Assembly: GCA_947444195.1 (NCBI GenBank)
Contig: CANEZL010000016.1
Span: 34,121 to 98,120 of the forward strand
Length of the DNA: 64,000 nucleotides
Direction: 5' to 3'
Source of the DNA: Methylobacteriaceae bacterium
GTDB taxonomy: Bacteria > Pseudomonadota > Alphaproteobacteria > Rhizobiales > Beijerinckiaceae
The notes beneath the pieces were generated by a model that saw only the letters and a list, made by a program, of their open reading frames with translations, searched no databases and was not told the origin of the DNA. Position numbers and translations under genes: made by a program. Shown piece by piece: positions 7,938 through 15,699 of the stretch (position 1 is its first letter; the number at the start of each line of letters is the position of its first letter).

Positions 7938-8402
7938 TCGGGCGCGGGCGGTGCGCCGCGCCGGCGCCGTCGTCGCTCCCAGCGCCACGCCGCCGAACGC
8001 GCTGGCACCGAGCGCCACGCCGCCGAGCGCGAGATAGCCCGTGGCGATGCCCCCCGCGCCGAAGAGCAGGCCGATCGCGACGCCGCCGAGCGCCACGGGC
8101 CCGAAGGTGACACCGCCGAGCGCGATTCCGCCGACGGCGATGCCACCGAAGGCGACGAGGCCGATCGCGACGTTGCCGCAGGCGAGGATGCCCCGGGCCG
8201 GCTTCAAGGGTGCGTTGTCCGAGGCGCCGTAGATGACGTGAACGAGCGGCCAGCCGAACAGGGTGGCTCGCGAGCGGTACTCGAAGCCCGCTACCGGCAC
8301 GGCGCGGGCGGTTCCTGCGGCGCGCGGCCGACCGCAATTCGGGCAGGAGATGGCCCGGTCGCTGATGTGGCGTCCGCAATCCGGGCATCGGATCAGGGTC
8401 AT
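7899..8402 (-). CDS. Zinc-ribbon protein with Gly/Ala hexapeptide-like repeats
   Basis: 167 aa from the ATG at 8402, chosen because it puts the zinc ribbon at the N-terminus: IRCPDCGRHISDRAISCPNCG has the CxxC...CxxC pattern. After a short basic linker, residues ~75-150 are a run of hydrophobic/Gly repeats (VAFGGIAVGGIALGGVTFG and so on, period about five to six residues). These could form a small beta-solenoid or membrane-associated sheet. Proteins with a zinc ribbon plus such repeats are widespread but uncharacterised. The last 13 codons overlap the convergent gene at 7548-7937. A longer open frame reaches 8531, but the extra residues have no conserved look. Confidence 0.6.
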   Translation of the reverse strand: MTLIRCPDCGRHISDRAISCPNCGRPRAAGTARAVPVAGFEYRSRATLFGWPLVHVIYGASDNAPLKPARGILACGNVAIGLVAFGGIAVGGIALGGVTFGPVALGGVAIGLLFGAGGIATGYLALGGVALGASAFGGVALGATTAPARRTARARSVQLDRAGAERD

Positions 8403-8491
8403 CCGGGCCTCCGAGGGTTTCGATTCCTGTGCCGCAACGGCCCGAAAGCCGGAAACCACCTTTCGGGACGATGCTCTATCTCTTTGTGGTC

Positions 8492-8536
8492 GCACGATGA
8501 TCTCGGAAAACAGGATTCCACTTTTCCGCATCGTGC
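8492..8536. repeat. Short inverted repeat upstream of the zinc-ribbon gene
   Basis: GCACGATG (8492-8499) is mirrored by CATCGTGC (8529-8536) around an AT-richer core, immediately beside the 3' end of the SnoaL-like gene. It may end transcription of the long minus-strand operon, be a member of a dispersed intergenic repeat family, or do both. Confidence 0.5.
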
Positions 8537-8537
8537 T

Positions 8538-8900
8538 TTAGTTCCACATGTGGACGAGGATGCGCCAGCCGCTCCCGTCCGATTCGAGGACGTTGAGCCA
8601 GTTGCCCGCGAAGGTCTGGCGCGGGCCCTCGGGACCGGGTCCGGTGAGCTGCCAGCGGCCGGAGGCGACCCAGACGCCGTCGCGGGCGAAGGCGTCGCCG
8701 ACCTCGATGGCGTAGTCGCGAAAGCCCTGCGCGCGGATGTCCGAGAAGAAGCCGCAGATGCCGTCCGGCCCGATCACCGCCGGCCGGCCGGGCGGCACCA
8801 CCTGGGCCTCGGGGGCGTAGAAGGCGGCGAGGTCGCCGGTGCGGCCGGCGTTGAAGGCGCGTGCGATGCCCTCCGCGAGGGCTCGGATGTCGGGCTGCAT
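8538..8900 (-). CDS. SnoaL-like/NTF2-fold protein
   Basis: 120 aa. The N-terminal helix IRALAEGIARAFNAGRTGDLAAFYAPEA, with the NAGRTGDLAAFYAPEA pattern, and the later VWVASGRWQLTGPG and WRILVHMWN strands are typical of the cone-shaped NTF2/SnoaL (DUF4440-like) fold. Such proteins serve as small-molecule isomerases, binding proteins or subunits, so the reaction cannot be predicted. It is the last gene of the minus-strand operon that begins with the Cys-repeat LysM protein, 13 bases after the preceding stop. Whether it takes part in that system is unknown. Confidence 0.7.
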   Translation of the reverse strand: MQPDIRALAEGIARAFNAGRTGDLAAFYAPEAQVVPPGRPAVIGPDGICGFFSDIRAQGFRDYAIEVGDAFARDGVWVASGRWQLTGPGPEGPRQTFAGNWLNVLESDGSGWRILVHMWN

Positions 8901-8913
8901 GGGCTCTCCTCAA

Positions 8914-9786
8914 TCAGGACGAGGCGGGTCCGCGCGCGGCCAGCACGGGCCAGAACACCCAGTCCTCCACCGAGCAGAGCGCGGGCTCGCCGTCGTGCGG
9001 GCGCAGGCGGATCGTGCCCCGGCCCGGATAGTCGAGGACGAGATGCGCGGCGCCGAGGCGGCGGGCGAAGACGGGCGAGCCCGACACGGTCTCCACGGTG
9101 CGGCGCGCGTCGGGGCCCGCATGGAGCTCGATCCGGCCGAGCGCCCGCCGCGGCGGGGCCGCCTGAAAAACCTCGCGCGGCATGTCGGTGAGGGAAAAAA
9201 TCGCGGTCTGCGGCGTGGCGCGGCGGGCGAGCCCACCGAACCAGTCGCCCCGCAAGGGCAGGAGGTGCAGGCGCACGCCGTGGACGCGGGCCAGCACCTT
9301 GACCGCGATGCCGAGCCGCGGCTCAGGCCGCAGGCCCTGGTGCAGCAGGACGACGTCACTGACCCCGCGCCGCGCCTTCAGGAAGGCGGCCATCCGGTAG
9401 AGGACGGAGAAGACGGACGAATGGTGCACGGTGTCGAGCCAGAGCGGTCCTGGCCGGTCGAGGCCCTGGGCCTGGCCCACCCGCAGCACCGCCTCGATGC
9501 CGGCGAAGTAGGCGTCGGCCTGCGCCACCGAGAGGCTTGCCAGCACGAGCGGCTCGAAGGCGAAGTCGATGGCGTTGAGCGCGGCCCGGCGCTCGGTGGC
9601 CTCGGGGATCGCCGAGAAACCCTCGGCGCGGCGCAGGAGCAGCCCGTCATAGGCGCCGCGGTGGAGGCGGGCGATCAGCCGGTCGCGGACGTGGCGAGCC
9701 GCCTTGTCCGAGGCGAAGGCCTCGGCCACCAGGGTGTCGAAGCGGGCCTGCGCGGCGAAGGTGCGGGCGGGAGAGATCGCGTTCAC
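8914..9786 (-). CDS. Unknown protein of the radical SAM/Cys-repeat operon
   Basis: 290 aa from a GTG whose bases overlap the stop of the radical SAM gene (GTGA), so translation is probably coupled. It has no signal peptide and no membrane helix. The N-terminal half is helical. The middle, with LWLDTVHHSSVFSVLYRMA, VVLLHQGLRP and VHGVRLHLLPLRGDW, alternates strands and helices like a Rossmann- or acyltransferase-like fold, but I cannot assign a family. Its fixed place behind the maturase suggests a second tailoring or partner enzyme for the same substrate. Confidence 0.75.
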   Translation of the reverse strand: MNAISPARTFAAQARFDTLVAEAFASDKAARHVRDRLIARLHRGAYDGLLLRRAEGFSAIPEATERRAALNAIDFAFEPLVLASLSVAQADAYFAGIEAVLRVGQAQGLDRPGPLWLDTVHHSSVFSVLYRMAAFLKARRGVSDVVLLHQGLRPEPRLGIAVKVLARVHGVRLHLLPLRGDWFGGLARRATPQTAIFSLTDMPREVFQAAPPRRALGRIELHAGPDARRTVETVSGSPVFARRLGAAHLVLDYPGRGTIRLRPHDGEPALCSVEDWVFWPVLAARGPASS

Positions 9787-11423
9787 GGTGCCGCGGGCTC
9801 CAGCGCCGCCTCGCCAGCGAAGAGCTGGTCGCGGTCGAAGGTGCGGCCGTGAAGCCCCGAGACCTTCTCCAGCACCCGCGCCTGCGAGGCCCGCAGCGAA
9901 TCGGGCGACTGGCGCTCGCCCGACTGCTTGGCCTCCACCGTGGCCTCGCTCGCGAGCCACTGGTCGTCGCGCACCACGCCGAGGTCGCGGGCGCGGGCGA
10001 AGACATACTCGGCGGTGTTCCACTTCCAGCTCGGGCAGGGGAGCGCCGCCTCTTCCAGGTCGGCGTAGATGAAGCGGTGGGCGCAGAAGCCGCCGCATAG
10101 GGGCAGGATCTTGCAGTCGCGGCAAGTCGCGTTGTCGAAGGGCGTCCATTGCGACCAGAGCGTCGCGTTCACGCTGTCGTGGAGCTTCTCGGGCTCGAAG
10201 ATGCTGCCGGTGCGCTTCGAGGGATCGTGCGCGGTCTCCCAGCACTTGTGCACGTCGCCGTTGCCGGCCACGACGTAGCCGCCGTTCGAGGCCGCCACGC
10301 ACATCCCGGAGAAGCCGCTCGGCGGGGTCTGGATGCCGGCGAATCCGAGCTGGCGCGCCTTGCCCTCCAGCGCCAGGACCTTGCGGTTGAACTCGGCGCG
10401 CGACAGCTTCTCGGTGAAGGCGCTGCCGCTCTCCGGGGTCGAGGCCTCGATCGGCGCGAAGTAGACGCCGAAATTGCCGCGCTGGCCGAGCCGGCGGGCG
10501 GCGAAGTCGTCGAGCATGGCATCGGCCCGCTCGACGTTGCTGATCCCGACATTGACCCGCGCCTGGATCGACAGGGCGGTCTCGTCCAGCGCCCCCTCAA
10601 TGTTGTCGAGGATGCGGTCGAAGGTGCGTCCGCCGGAGGTGAGCGGGCGCATCCTGTCGTGGGTGTCGCGGTCGCCGTCGATCGTCACCTGCACCCAGCG
10701 GACCCGGCGGGTGTGGAGCTGCGCGGCGGTCTCGCGGTCGAGGAACCACGCGTTCGAGACGATGCCGGCGCTGTAGGCGATCCCCTTCTTGTCGCAATAG
10801 GCGATCAGCCGGTCGGACAGGCGGTAGATCGAGTCGCGGCCCATCAGGGGCTCGCCGCCGTACCAGACGATCGAGAGCGACTTCAGATCTTTTTTCGCCT
10901 TCACGAAGTCGATGATCGCGTTCTGGACGTCGGGCGTCATCTTCTTGGTCGGCTTGTTGAGCCCCTGGAAGCAGTAGCCGCAGGCGAAGTTGCAGGCCAT
11001 GGTCGGCGCGATGGTCAGCGTCAGGCTGCCCTTGGCGGCGCGGCTCGCCTCGTAGCTCTGGCGCACCAGGGCGAGCTCGTCGACCGCCGCGCCGACGACG
11101 TGGCCGCCGCCGATCAGCGCCTGCAGGAGCAGCCGGTCGGCCACGTCGTCGGGGCCGAAATCGCCGTGATCGGCGAGGTCGCGATAGGCGCGGGCTTCCG
11201 CCTCCGAGAGCAGGATGAGCGAGCGGGTCCGTGAGTTGAACAGGAGCGCGGCGCCGTCGGCGAGCCGCACCGGGATGTCGTAGCGCGACAGGCGGTAGCG
11301 CGCCGCCGCCGGCCGGGCCGGGCCGCGGGGTGCCAGCCGCTCGCGCGTCTGCCGCGCGGCCGTCTCGATGGCCTCGCCCGTCTCGTCGGCGATTCCGTGT
11401 CCGGGGGTGTCGAAGTCGAGCAT
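9783..11423 (-). CDS. Radical SAM/SPASM peptide maturase
   Basis: 546 aa. Residues ~42-120 are an N-terminal substrate-handling region. The radical SAM core starts at SLTLTIAPTMACNFACGYC, with the cluster ligands C144, C148 and C151 (CxxxCxxC), followed by VWYGGEPLMG and the usual strand motifs. The C-terminal SPASM domain holds further Fe-S ligands: SGMCVAA, VHKCWET, CRDCKILPLCGGFC (CxxCx5CxxxC) and LPCPSW. This architecture is shared by sactipeptide, ranthipeptide and quinohemoprotein maturases, which link Cys sulphur to carbons of a ribosomal peptide. A GAAGGAGA ribosome site precedes the ATG at 11423. Its obvious substrate is the Cys-repeat protein three genes up. Confidence 0.88.
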   Translation of the reverse strand: MLDFDTPGHGIADETGEAIETAARQTRERLAPRGPARPAAARYRLSRYDIPVRLADGAALLFNSRTRSLILLSEAEARAYRDLADHGDFGPDDVADRLLLQALIGGGHVVGAAVDELALVRQSYEASRAAKGSLTLTIAPTMACNFACGYCFQGLNKPTKKMTPDVQNAIIDFVKAKKDLKSLSIVWYGGEPLMGRDSIYRLSDRLIAYCDKKGIAYSAGIVSNAWFLDRETAAQLHTRRVRWVQVTIDGDRDTHDRMRPLTSGGRTFDRILDNIEGALDETALSIQARVNVGISNVERADAMLDDFAARRLGQRGNFGVYFAPIEASTPESGSAFTEKLSRAEFNRKVLALEGKARQLGFAGIQTPPSGFSGMCVAASNGGYVVAGNGDVHKCWETAHDPSKRTGSIFEPEKLHDSVNATLWSQWTPFDNATCRDCKILPLCGGFCAHRFIYADLEEAALPCPSWKWNTAEYVFARARDLGVVRDDQWLASEATVEAKQSGERQSPDSLRASQARVLEKVSGLHGRTFDRDQLFAGEAALEPAAP

Positions 11424-11440
11424 GGAGGGTCTCCTTCGGG

Positions 11441-11962
11441 TCAGGCGGCAGACGAGGCGGCTCGGCGCGCCGCGCGGGCGGCCTCGATCCGCGCCAGCGT
11501 CGTGTCGGCAAGCTCGGCGATGAGGTCGTTCCAGAGGGCGCGGTACGCGTCGCCGCGGATCGCGGCGTCGATCACGGGGGCGCCGGTCTCCGCGTCGAGG
11601 GGCAGGCCGGAGAGCGTCAGCACCCGGCGGTTCATCGCGATCACGGTGAAGTCGCCGATCCCGGACGCGCTGGCGCCCGCGCCGTCGAGGCGCAGGGCGA
11701 ACCGCCCGCCGAGACGCTCCAGATGGGCGACGTCGTAGAAGCGCGGGACCACCCCGTGCATCAGCGTGCGGAACCACGCGAAGCGACCGGCCGCACTCGC
11801 CGGCTGGTTCCAGCCGGGCTCGGTCAGCAACTCGGCCCGCAGGCGAAGCCCTGCCATGAAGCCCGCGAAGGCGGCGGGTGCCGAGACGTAGCGGCTGCCG
11901 CCGGTGACGATCTCGGCGAGGGGGAGGCGCGCGGGTGCCCCGCGCTGGTCGATGCTCAGCAT
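11441..11962 (-). CDS. Unknown protein between the Cys-repeat gene and the radical SAM gene
   Basis: 173 aa. Its ATG lies inside the last codons of the Cys-repeat gene (seven-base overlap), and its stop is 17 bases before the radical SAM start. The sequence is Ala/Leu/Arg-rich, without Cys, signal peptide or membrane segment. Features such as AGRFAWFRTLMHGVVPRFYD and GIGDFTVIAMNRRVLTLSGLPLDAETG suggest a folded alpha/beta protein. I do not recognise the family. By position it could be a leader-recognition or chaperone subunit for the maturase. Confidence 0.72.
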   Translation of the reverse strand: MLSIDQRGAPARLPLAEIVTGGSRYVSAPAAFAGFMAGLRLRAELLTEPGWNQPASAAGRFAWFRTLMHGVVPRFYDVAHLERLGGRFALRLDGAGASASGIGDFTVIAMNRRVLTLSGLPLDAETGAPVIDAAIRGDAYRALWNDLIAELADTTLARIEAARAARRAASSAA

Positions 11963-13764
11963 GACGGCAGCAGCGGGATCACGTTGACGGCGCAGAACGA
12001 GACGGGATCGCCGAGCGGCGCGTCGACGCCGCAGACGCCGCCGAGATTGGCCGCGCACAGGCCCGTATCGACGCCGCAGGCATCCGCCCCGGCTTTTGCC
12101 GCGCAGGCATCGGCGTCCGCGCCGCAGGCATCGAGGCTGGCGTTGGCGGCGCAGGCGTCCGCGTCCGCCCCGCAGGCGTCGGCACTGGCATTGGCGGCGC
12201 AGGCATCGGCATCCGCGCCGCAGGCCTCGGCCCGGGCATCGGCCCCGCAGGCATTCCCGTCCGCCCCGCAGGCCTCCACATTGGCGTCCGCCCCGCAGGC
12301 GTTGCCGTCCGCGCCGCAGGCCTCGACGCTGGCATCCGCCCCGCAGGCGGCGGCATCCGCCCCGCAGGCCTCGGTGGCGACGTTCCCGCCGCAGGCATTG
12401 CCGTCGGCGCCGCAGGCCTCGACCGTGCCGTCCGCCCCGCAGGCGCCGGCATCGGCGCCGCAGATCTCGGCGCCGGCATTGGCCGCGCAGGCATCGGCAT
12501 CGGCGCCGCAGGCCTCCACCGTCGCGTCCGCGGCGCAGGCATTGCCGTCGGCCCCGCAGGCCTCCACCGTCGCGTCGGTGCCGCAGACGTTGCCGTCCGT
12601 GCCGCAGGCCTCCGCGGCGAGGTTGCCGCCGCAGGCGCCGAGATCGGTGCCGCAGAGCTCGATCGCGTTGTCCGTGCCGCAGGCGTCGGCGCCGATTCCG
12701 GTCGCCCCGGCGCTGCCTTTCTGGCCGCAGGCGAGGTTGCCGTCGACGCCGCAGGCGGCGGGGCCGCTGGTGCGGGAGCCGCAGACGCTGCCGTCGACGG
12801 CGCAGGCCTTGCCGGTGGTCGTCTTGGCGCCGCAGGCCCCGAAATTCGCGGCGCAGGCATTGCCGAATCCGGCATTGGCGCCGCAGGCGGTCTCCTTGGC
12901 GGCGCAGGCCGTGCCGGCGCTGGCGTTCATCGCGCAGGCGGCGGCGTTGGCGGCGCAGGCGGTGCCGACCCCCGCATCCGCCGCGCAGGCGCTCGCCTTG
13001 CCGCCGCAGAGGCTCCCGTCCGTGAGCTTGGCCGCGCAGGGGCCCGAGGCATTGCCGCCGCAGGCCCGCCCCGCGGTCAGGTTCGTCCCGCAGGCGACCG
13101 CCGCGTTGCCGCCGCAGGCCGTGCCGGCACTGAGATCGACCCCGCAGGGCACGTTGGTGTTGGCCGCGCAGGCCGAGGCGACGCTGCCGTCCACGCCGCA
13201 GGGGGGCGAGGACGAAGGCGGCGCCGTCGGTCCGGCCTGGGGCGGCGTGCCGGGCGTCGGCGGGCTCGCGGGCGGCGGAGCGCCCGGTGCGCCGGGGGGC
13301 TGCGGTCCCGGAGCCTGTCCGCCCGGAGCCGGTCCGCCCGAGGGCGGCTGCGGCGCCGGTGCGGGCGGCGCGCCCATGGGTACGTTCACCCGGTCGCCGG
13401 GATGGATCAGGTCGGGATCGCGGAACTGCGGGTTGGCCTTCACCACGTCCGGGAAGGGGCGTCCGTAGTCCCGCGCGATGCTCCAGATCGACTCGCCCTC
13501 GCGGACGGTGTGGTGGACGACGTTGTCGTTGGCCGGATCGGCGGCCCGCGTGCCGGCCGGTGCGGCCTGCCCGCCGGGAGCCGGCGCCGCGGCCGCGACG
13601 CTGCCCGGATCGGCGGGATCGGAGGGCGGCGGCGCGGCGGCCCGCTCGAGGGCGGGCGCCCAGGCCTGCGCCTCGCCCCCGCTCCCGGTGCCGGACTTGG
13701 TGGGGTCGGATTTGGCGGGTTCCCGGGCCCGCGCCGCGAGCGGCTTGTCGACGATCTGCGGCAT
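11956..13764 (-). CDS. LysM protein with a giant Cys-repeat tail, likely radical SAM substrate
   Basis: 602 aa from the ATG at 13764; an upstream extension to 14028 is open but looks non-coding. Residues 1-82 are Ala/Pro-rich, with no Sec or lipoprotein signal. Residues 83-130 are a LysM domain (HTVREGESIWSIARDYG ... NPQFRDPDLIHPGDRVNVP), a peptidoglycan-binding module. Residues 131-187 are a Pro/Gly linker. Residues 189-602 carry 49 Cys in degenerate repeats, in the last half in 16-residue units (Cys spacing alternating x6 and x8, like ACGADGNACGADANVE). Every Cys but the C-terminal one is followed by Gly or Ala. The operon supplies a radical SAM/SPASM enzyme, so thioether cross-linking of this tail is likely. 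Confidence 0.85.
   Translation of the reverse strand: MPQIVDKPLAARAREPAKSDPTKSGTGSGGEAQAWAPALERAAAPPPSDPADPGSVAAAAPAPGGQAAPAGTRAADPANDNVVHHTVREGESIWSIARDYGRPFPDVVKANPQFRDPDLIHPGDRVNVPMGAPPAPAPQPPSGGPAPGGQAPGPQPPGAPGAPPPASPPTPGTPPQAGPTAPPSSSPPCGVDGSVASACAANTNVPCGVDLSAGTACGGNAAVACGTNLTAGRACGGNASGPCAAKLTDGSLCGGKASACAADAGVGTACAANAAACAMNASAGTACAAKETACGANAGFGNACAANFGACGAKTTTGKACAVDGSVCGSRTSGPAACGVDGNLACGQKGSAGATGIGADACGTDNAIELCGTDLGACGGNLAAEACGTDGNVCGTDATVEACGADGNACAADATVEACGADADACAANAGAEICGADAGACGADGTVEACGADGNACGGNVATEACGADAAACGADASVEACGADGNACGADANVEACGADGNACGADARAEACGADADACAANASADACGADADACAANASLDACGADADACAAKAGADACGVDTGLCAANLGGVCGVDAPLGDPVSFCAVNVIPLLPSC
11959..13200 (-). repeat. Coding tandem repeat, about 48 bp, in the Cys-repeat gene
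   Basis: The DNA for residues 189-602 is built from degenerate repeats in which GCCGCAGGC-type words (plus-strand view) recur every 21 or 27 bases, giving a 48-bp higher-order unit in the 3' half. Copies nearest the 3' end (11960-12500) are the most alike, implying recent expansion there. Copies near 13000-13200 are more diverged and use shorter Asn/Lys-containing units. Confidence 0.85.
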
Positions 13765-14296
13765 GCTGCACCCCCGTGCCGTCGCGCGGCCGGCTCGGCG
13801 CCCGGAAGGGCGGGAGACCGCGTCGGAAAGACCGCTGCCGGACGAGGACGGGCGCCGCCCGCCGCCGCCGAACGCTGTGTCTCCCCGATAACCGCGTGAC
13901 CTGACGTCGACCTTACGAGGGGGCGTCGCGCGGCATGGAAACCGGGCCGCGCCTCGCGCGCCGCGCGATTCCCGAAGCACAGGACCGGATCGTCCGCGGC
14001 ACTCATGAAGACGGGATGCGGACTTCATCCGCCACGATGGGCCCGAGAACCGCTCCGTCGACCGGAACGGCGATGTTCGACCCCGGAAATGCAGGACGAC
14101 ATCGATGCGTGACTTTCCCGGATCGATCGGCCCGGCCCGTCAGGTTGTCGAAAGCTCGCCTGCCTACCCATCGGAATGCGCCGACACGGGCGCCGGGGCC
14201 CCGGGCCACCGGCCCCTGACGGCTTCATCGTCGGTCGTCTGCGGCGCGGGAATACGGGCCTCGACCGGCCCCGATCTGAACATTCGGAGCTGAATC
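13765..14296. promoter_or_regulatory. Divergent intergenic region between Cys-repeat operon and effector gene
   Basis: This 530-base gap separates two genes transcribed away from each other, so it should hold promoters in both directions. On the plus strand it contains the tts-box-like sequence listed separately. On the minus strand I see GTCAGGTCACGCGG near 13890, only a weak partial match to such a box. A purine-rich CGGAGC lies nine bases before the ATG at 14297. I see no gene in it. Confidence 0.5.
14139..14156 (+). promoter_or_regulatory. tts-box-like promoter element
   Basis: GTCAGGTTGTCGAAAGCT is nearly identical to the core of the rhizobial tts box (GTCAG-TT-TCG-AAGCT), the binding site of the T3SS activator TtsI. 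It lies about 140 bases upstream of the DUF1521 gene, a normal distance for tts boxes. The consensus is from memory of rhizobial promoters. A candidate activator, an OmpR-type regulator, is encoded just downstream. Confidence 0.65.
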
Positions 14297-15391
14297 ATGT
14301 CTCTCGGTGTCTCGAACGTTTCGGGCGCGAACGGTGCGCTCGCGGGCAGCGGCCTCTCGGACAACGGTGCCGTGGCCGCCCAGAACTTCCTCAACGCCCT
14401 CCTCGGTCAGGAAGAGGCGCCCCGCTCCGGCGGCGAGGCCTTCCTCGCCGACGTCAAGGAGACCAAGAACCCCGAGCAGAAGCGCGCCCTGATCGACGGC
14501 TTCGCCGAGGGTTTCGCGGCCGCCTCCCAGGCCGGTGAGTCGGACGAGCCCCGCGCCGCCTCCGACGCGGGCTCGACCTCGGCCGCCGACGGCGCGGGCG
14601 AGACCGCCGAGGCCGGCGGCGAGGACGAGGCGGGCGGCCCCGCCGAGCTGATGAGCGGCTTCCAGGAGATCGCCGACCGCGTCGCCGATTCGGACCTGTC
14701 GAAGAAGGCGAAGAACACCCTGCTCGACGGCATCGCCACGCTGATGTCGAAGCTCCAGTCCGAGGCCCCCTCGGGCGAGGAGACGAGCCCGGCGAGCGCC
14801 GGCTCCCCGACCTCTGCCCCGCAGGCGAGCGGGCGCTCGGCCTCGACCGCGCAGGCGGACGACGCCTCGGCGAGCGAGGACACGGGCACCTGGAGCCACG
14901 AGGTCAAGGACGGCGAAGCCACGATCCAGCTCGGCGACAGGTACACCGTGAAGGCGAGCGAGAAGGACGCCACCTGGACCGTGACCAACAACGAGACCGG
15001 CAAGACCACCAAGGTCTGGGGCGACCCCCATGTCGACACCGACAATGACGGCAACAACGACTTCGACTTCAAGAAGGACATGACCTTCAAGCTCGACGAC
15101 GGCACCAAGATCACCGTCGGCACCGTGCCGGGCGGCGAGAACGGCGCCACTTTCTCGTCCTCGCTGACCATCACGAACGGCGACAACGCCGTGCAGGTGA
15201 CGGGCCTCGGCGATTCGCATGACGGGGCGAACAACCTCGAAGTGAAGCAGTCCGACGCTGGCACCACCCTCGACGAGCTGGAGAACGACGGCTCGACCAC
15301 GATCTTCGAGAACGGCGGCGCGTGGCAGACCCGGGACGGCAAGGCCGTCGATCAGTCGATCATCGACGCGGCCGAGGCCGCCGCGGCCTGA
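14297..15391 (+). CDS. DUF1521 protein, candidate self-cleaving T3SS effector (NopE1-like)
   Basis: 364 aa, acidic, without Cys or a Sec signal. The Ser/Asn/Gly-rich N-terminus (MSLGVSNVSGANGALAGSGL) resembles T3SS secretion signals. Residues ~30-155 are helical; ~156-195 are a Ser/Ala linker. Residues ~197-340 match DUF1521, the metal-ion-inducible autocleavage (MIIA) domain known from Bradyrhizobium NopE1. The key element is WTVTNNETGKTTKVWGDPH with GDPH at 242-245; in NopE1 calcium-dependent cleavage occurs between Asp and Pro of this motif. A Ca-loop-like DTDNDGNNDFDF follows. It has a tts-box-like element upstream and a strong hairpin downstream, so it forms a single-gene unit. Confidence 0.82.
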   Translation: MSLGVSNVSGANGALAGSGLSDNGAVAAQNFLNALLGQEEAPRSGGEAFLADVKETKNPEQKRALIDGFAEGFAAASQAGESDEPRAASDAGSTSAADGAGETAEAGGEDEAGGPAELMSGFQEIADRVADSDLSKKAKNTLLDGIATLMSKLQSEAPSGEETSPASAGSPTSAPQASGRSASTAQADDASASEDTGTWSHEVKDGEATIQLGDRYTVKASEKDATWTVTNNETGKTTKVWGDPHVDTDNDGNNDFDFKKDMTFKLDDGTKITVGTVPGGENGATFSSSLTITNGDNAVQVTGLGDSHDGANNLEVKQSDAGTTLDELENDGSTTIFENGGAWQTRDGKAVDQSIIDAAEAAAA

Positions 15392-15412
15392 TCGAACCGA
15401 CCCCGAGACCCG

Positions 15413-15448
15413 GCCCGCCCCGGGGGCAGTCCCGCCCCCGGGGCGGGC
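15413..15448 (+). terminator. Terminator-like hairpin after the DUF1521 gene
   Basis: A perfect 15-bp GC stem (GCCCGCCCCGGGGGC at 15413-15427, its complement at 15434-15448) with a six-base loop begins 22 bases after the stop. No T-tract follows, as is common for high-GC terminators. Confidence 0.7.
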
Positions 15449-15699
15449 TGCCGCGCTGGAGCGAGCCGGGCGCTCGTGGCCCTCGCAGGGACATGTTTCG
15501 CCAGCAAATCAAATATAATAACAGCCCGAGACACAATAACTTAGCGCGATGCAAGGCTATCGTCAGGGATGAGTCTTGAGCTGTGAGGGTTCACACGTGC
15601 CGGAAACTGGATTAATCCTGAATTGTTCGATGATGAATCTGTGAGTTCTGGTGAGTAGGGCTGGGCGGCACGCTTGAGGTGCCGAAGGGGGCATTCGGA
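15449..15699 (+). promoter_or_regulatory. AT-rich upstream region of the response regulator
   Basis: Bases ~15495-15545 (CAAATCAAATATAATAACA and following) are far richer in A/T than anything nearby, as expected of a promoter or a binding region for a nucleoid protein. No clear -35/-10 pair can be assigned. Confidence 0.4.

Noticed and set aside
12096..13025. A long Arg/His/Pro-rich open frame on the plus strand opposite the Cys-repeat gene
   Set aside because: It is the mirror of the tandem repeat, with only a handful of amino acids; the opposite strand has a LysM domain, ribosome-linked neighbours and a matching enzyme.
11959..13200. Regularly spaced repeats that could suggest a CRISPR array
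   Set aside because: There are no constant repeats with unique spacers; the period keeps a reading frame and encodes C-[GA]-x-[DN] units, and no cas genes are present.
13765..14028. Upstream extension of the LysM/Cys-repeat protein
   Set aside because: The extension is Arg/Gly/Ser-rich shadow-like sequence; the ATG at 13764 gives a cleaner N-terminus and leaves a promoter region.
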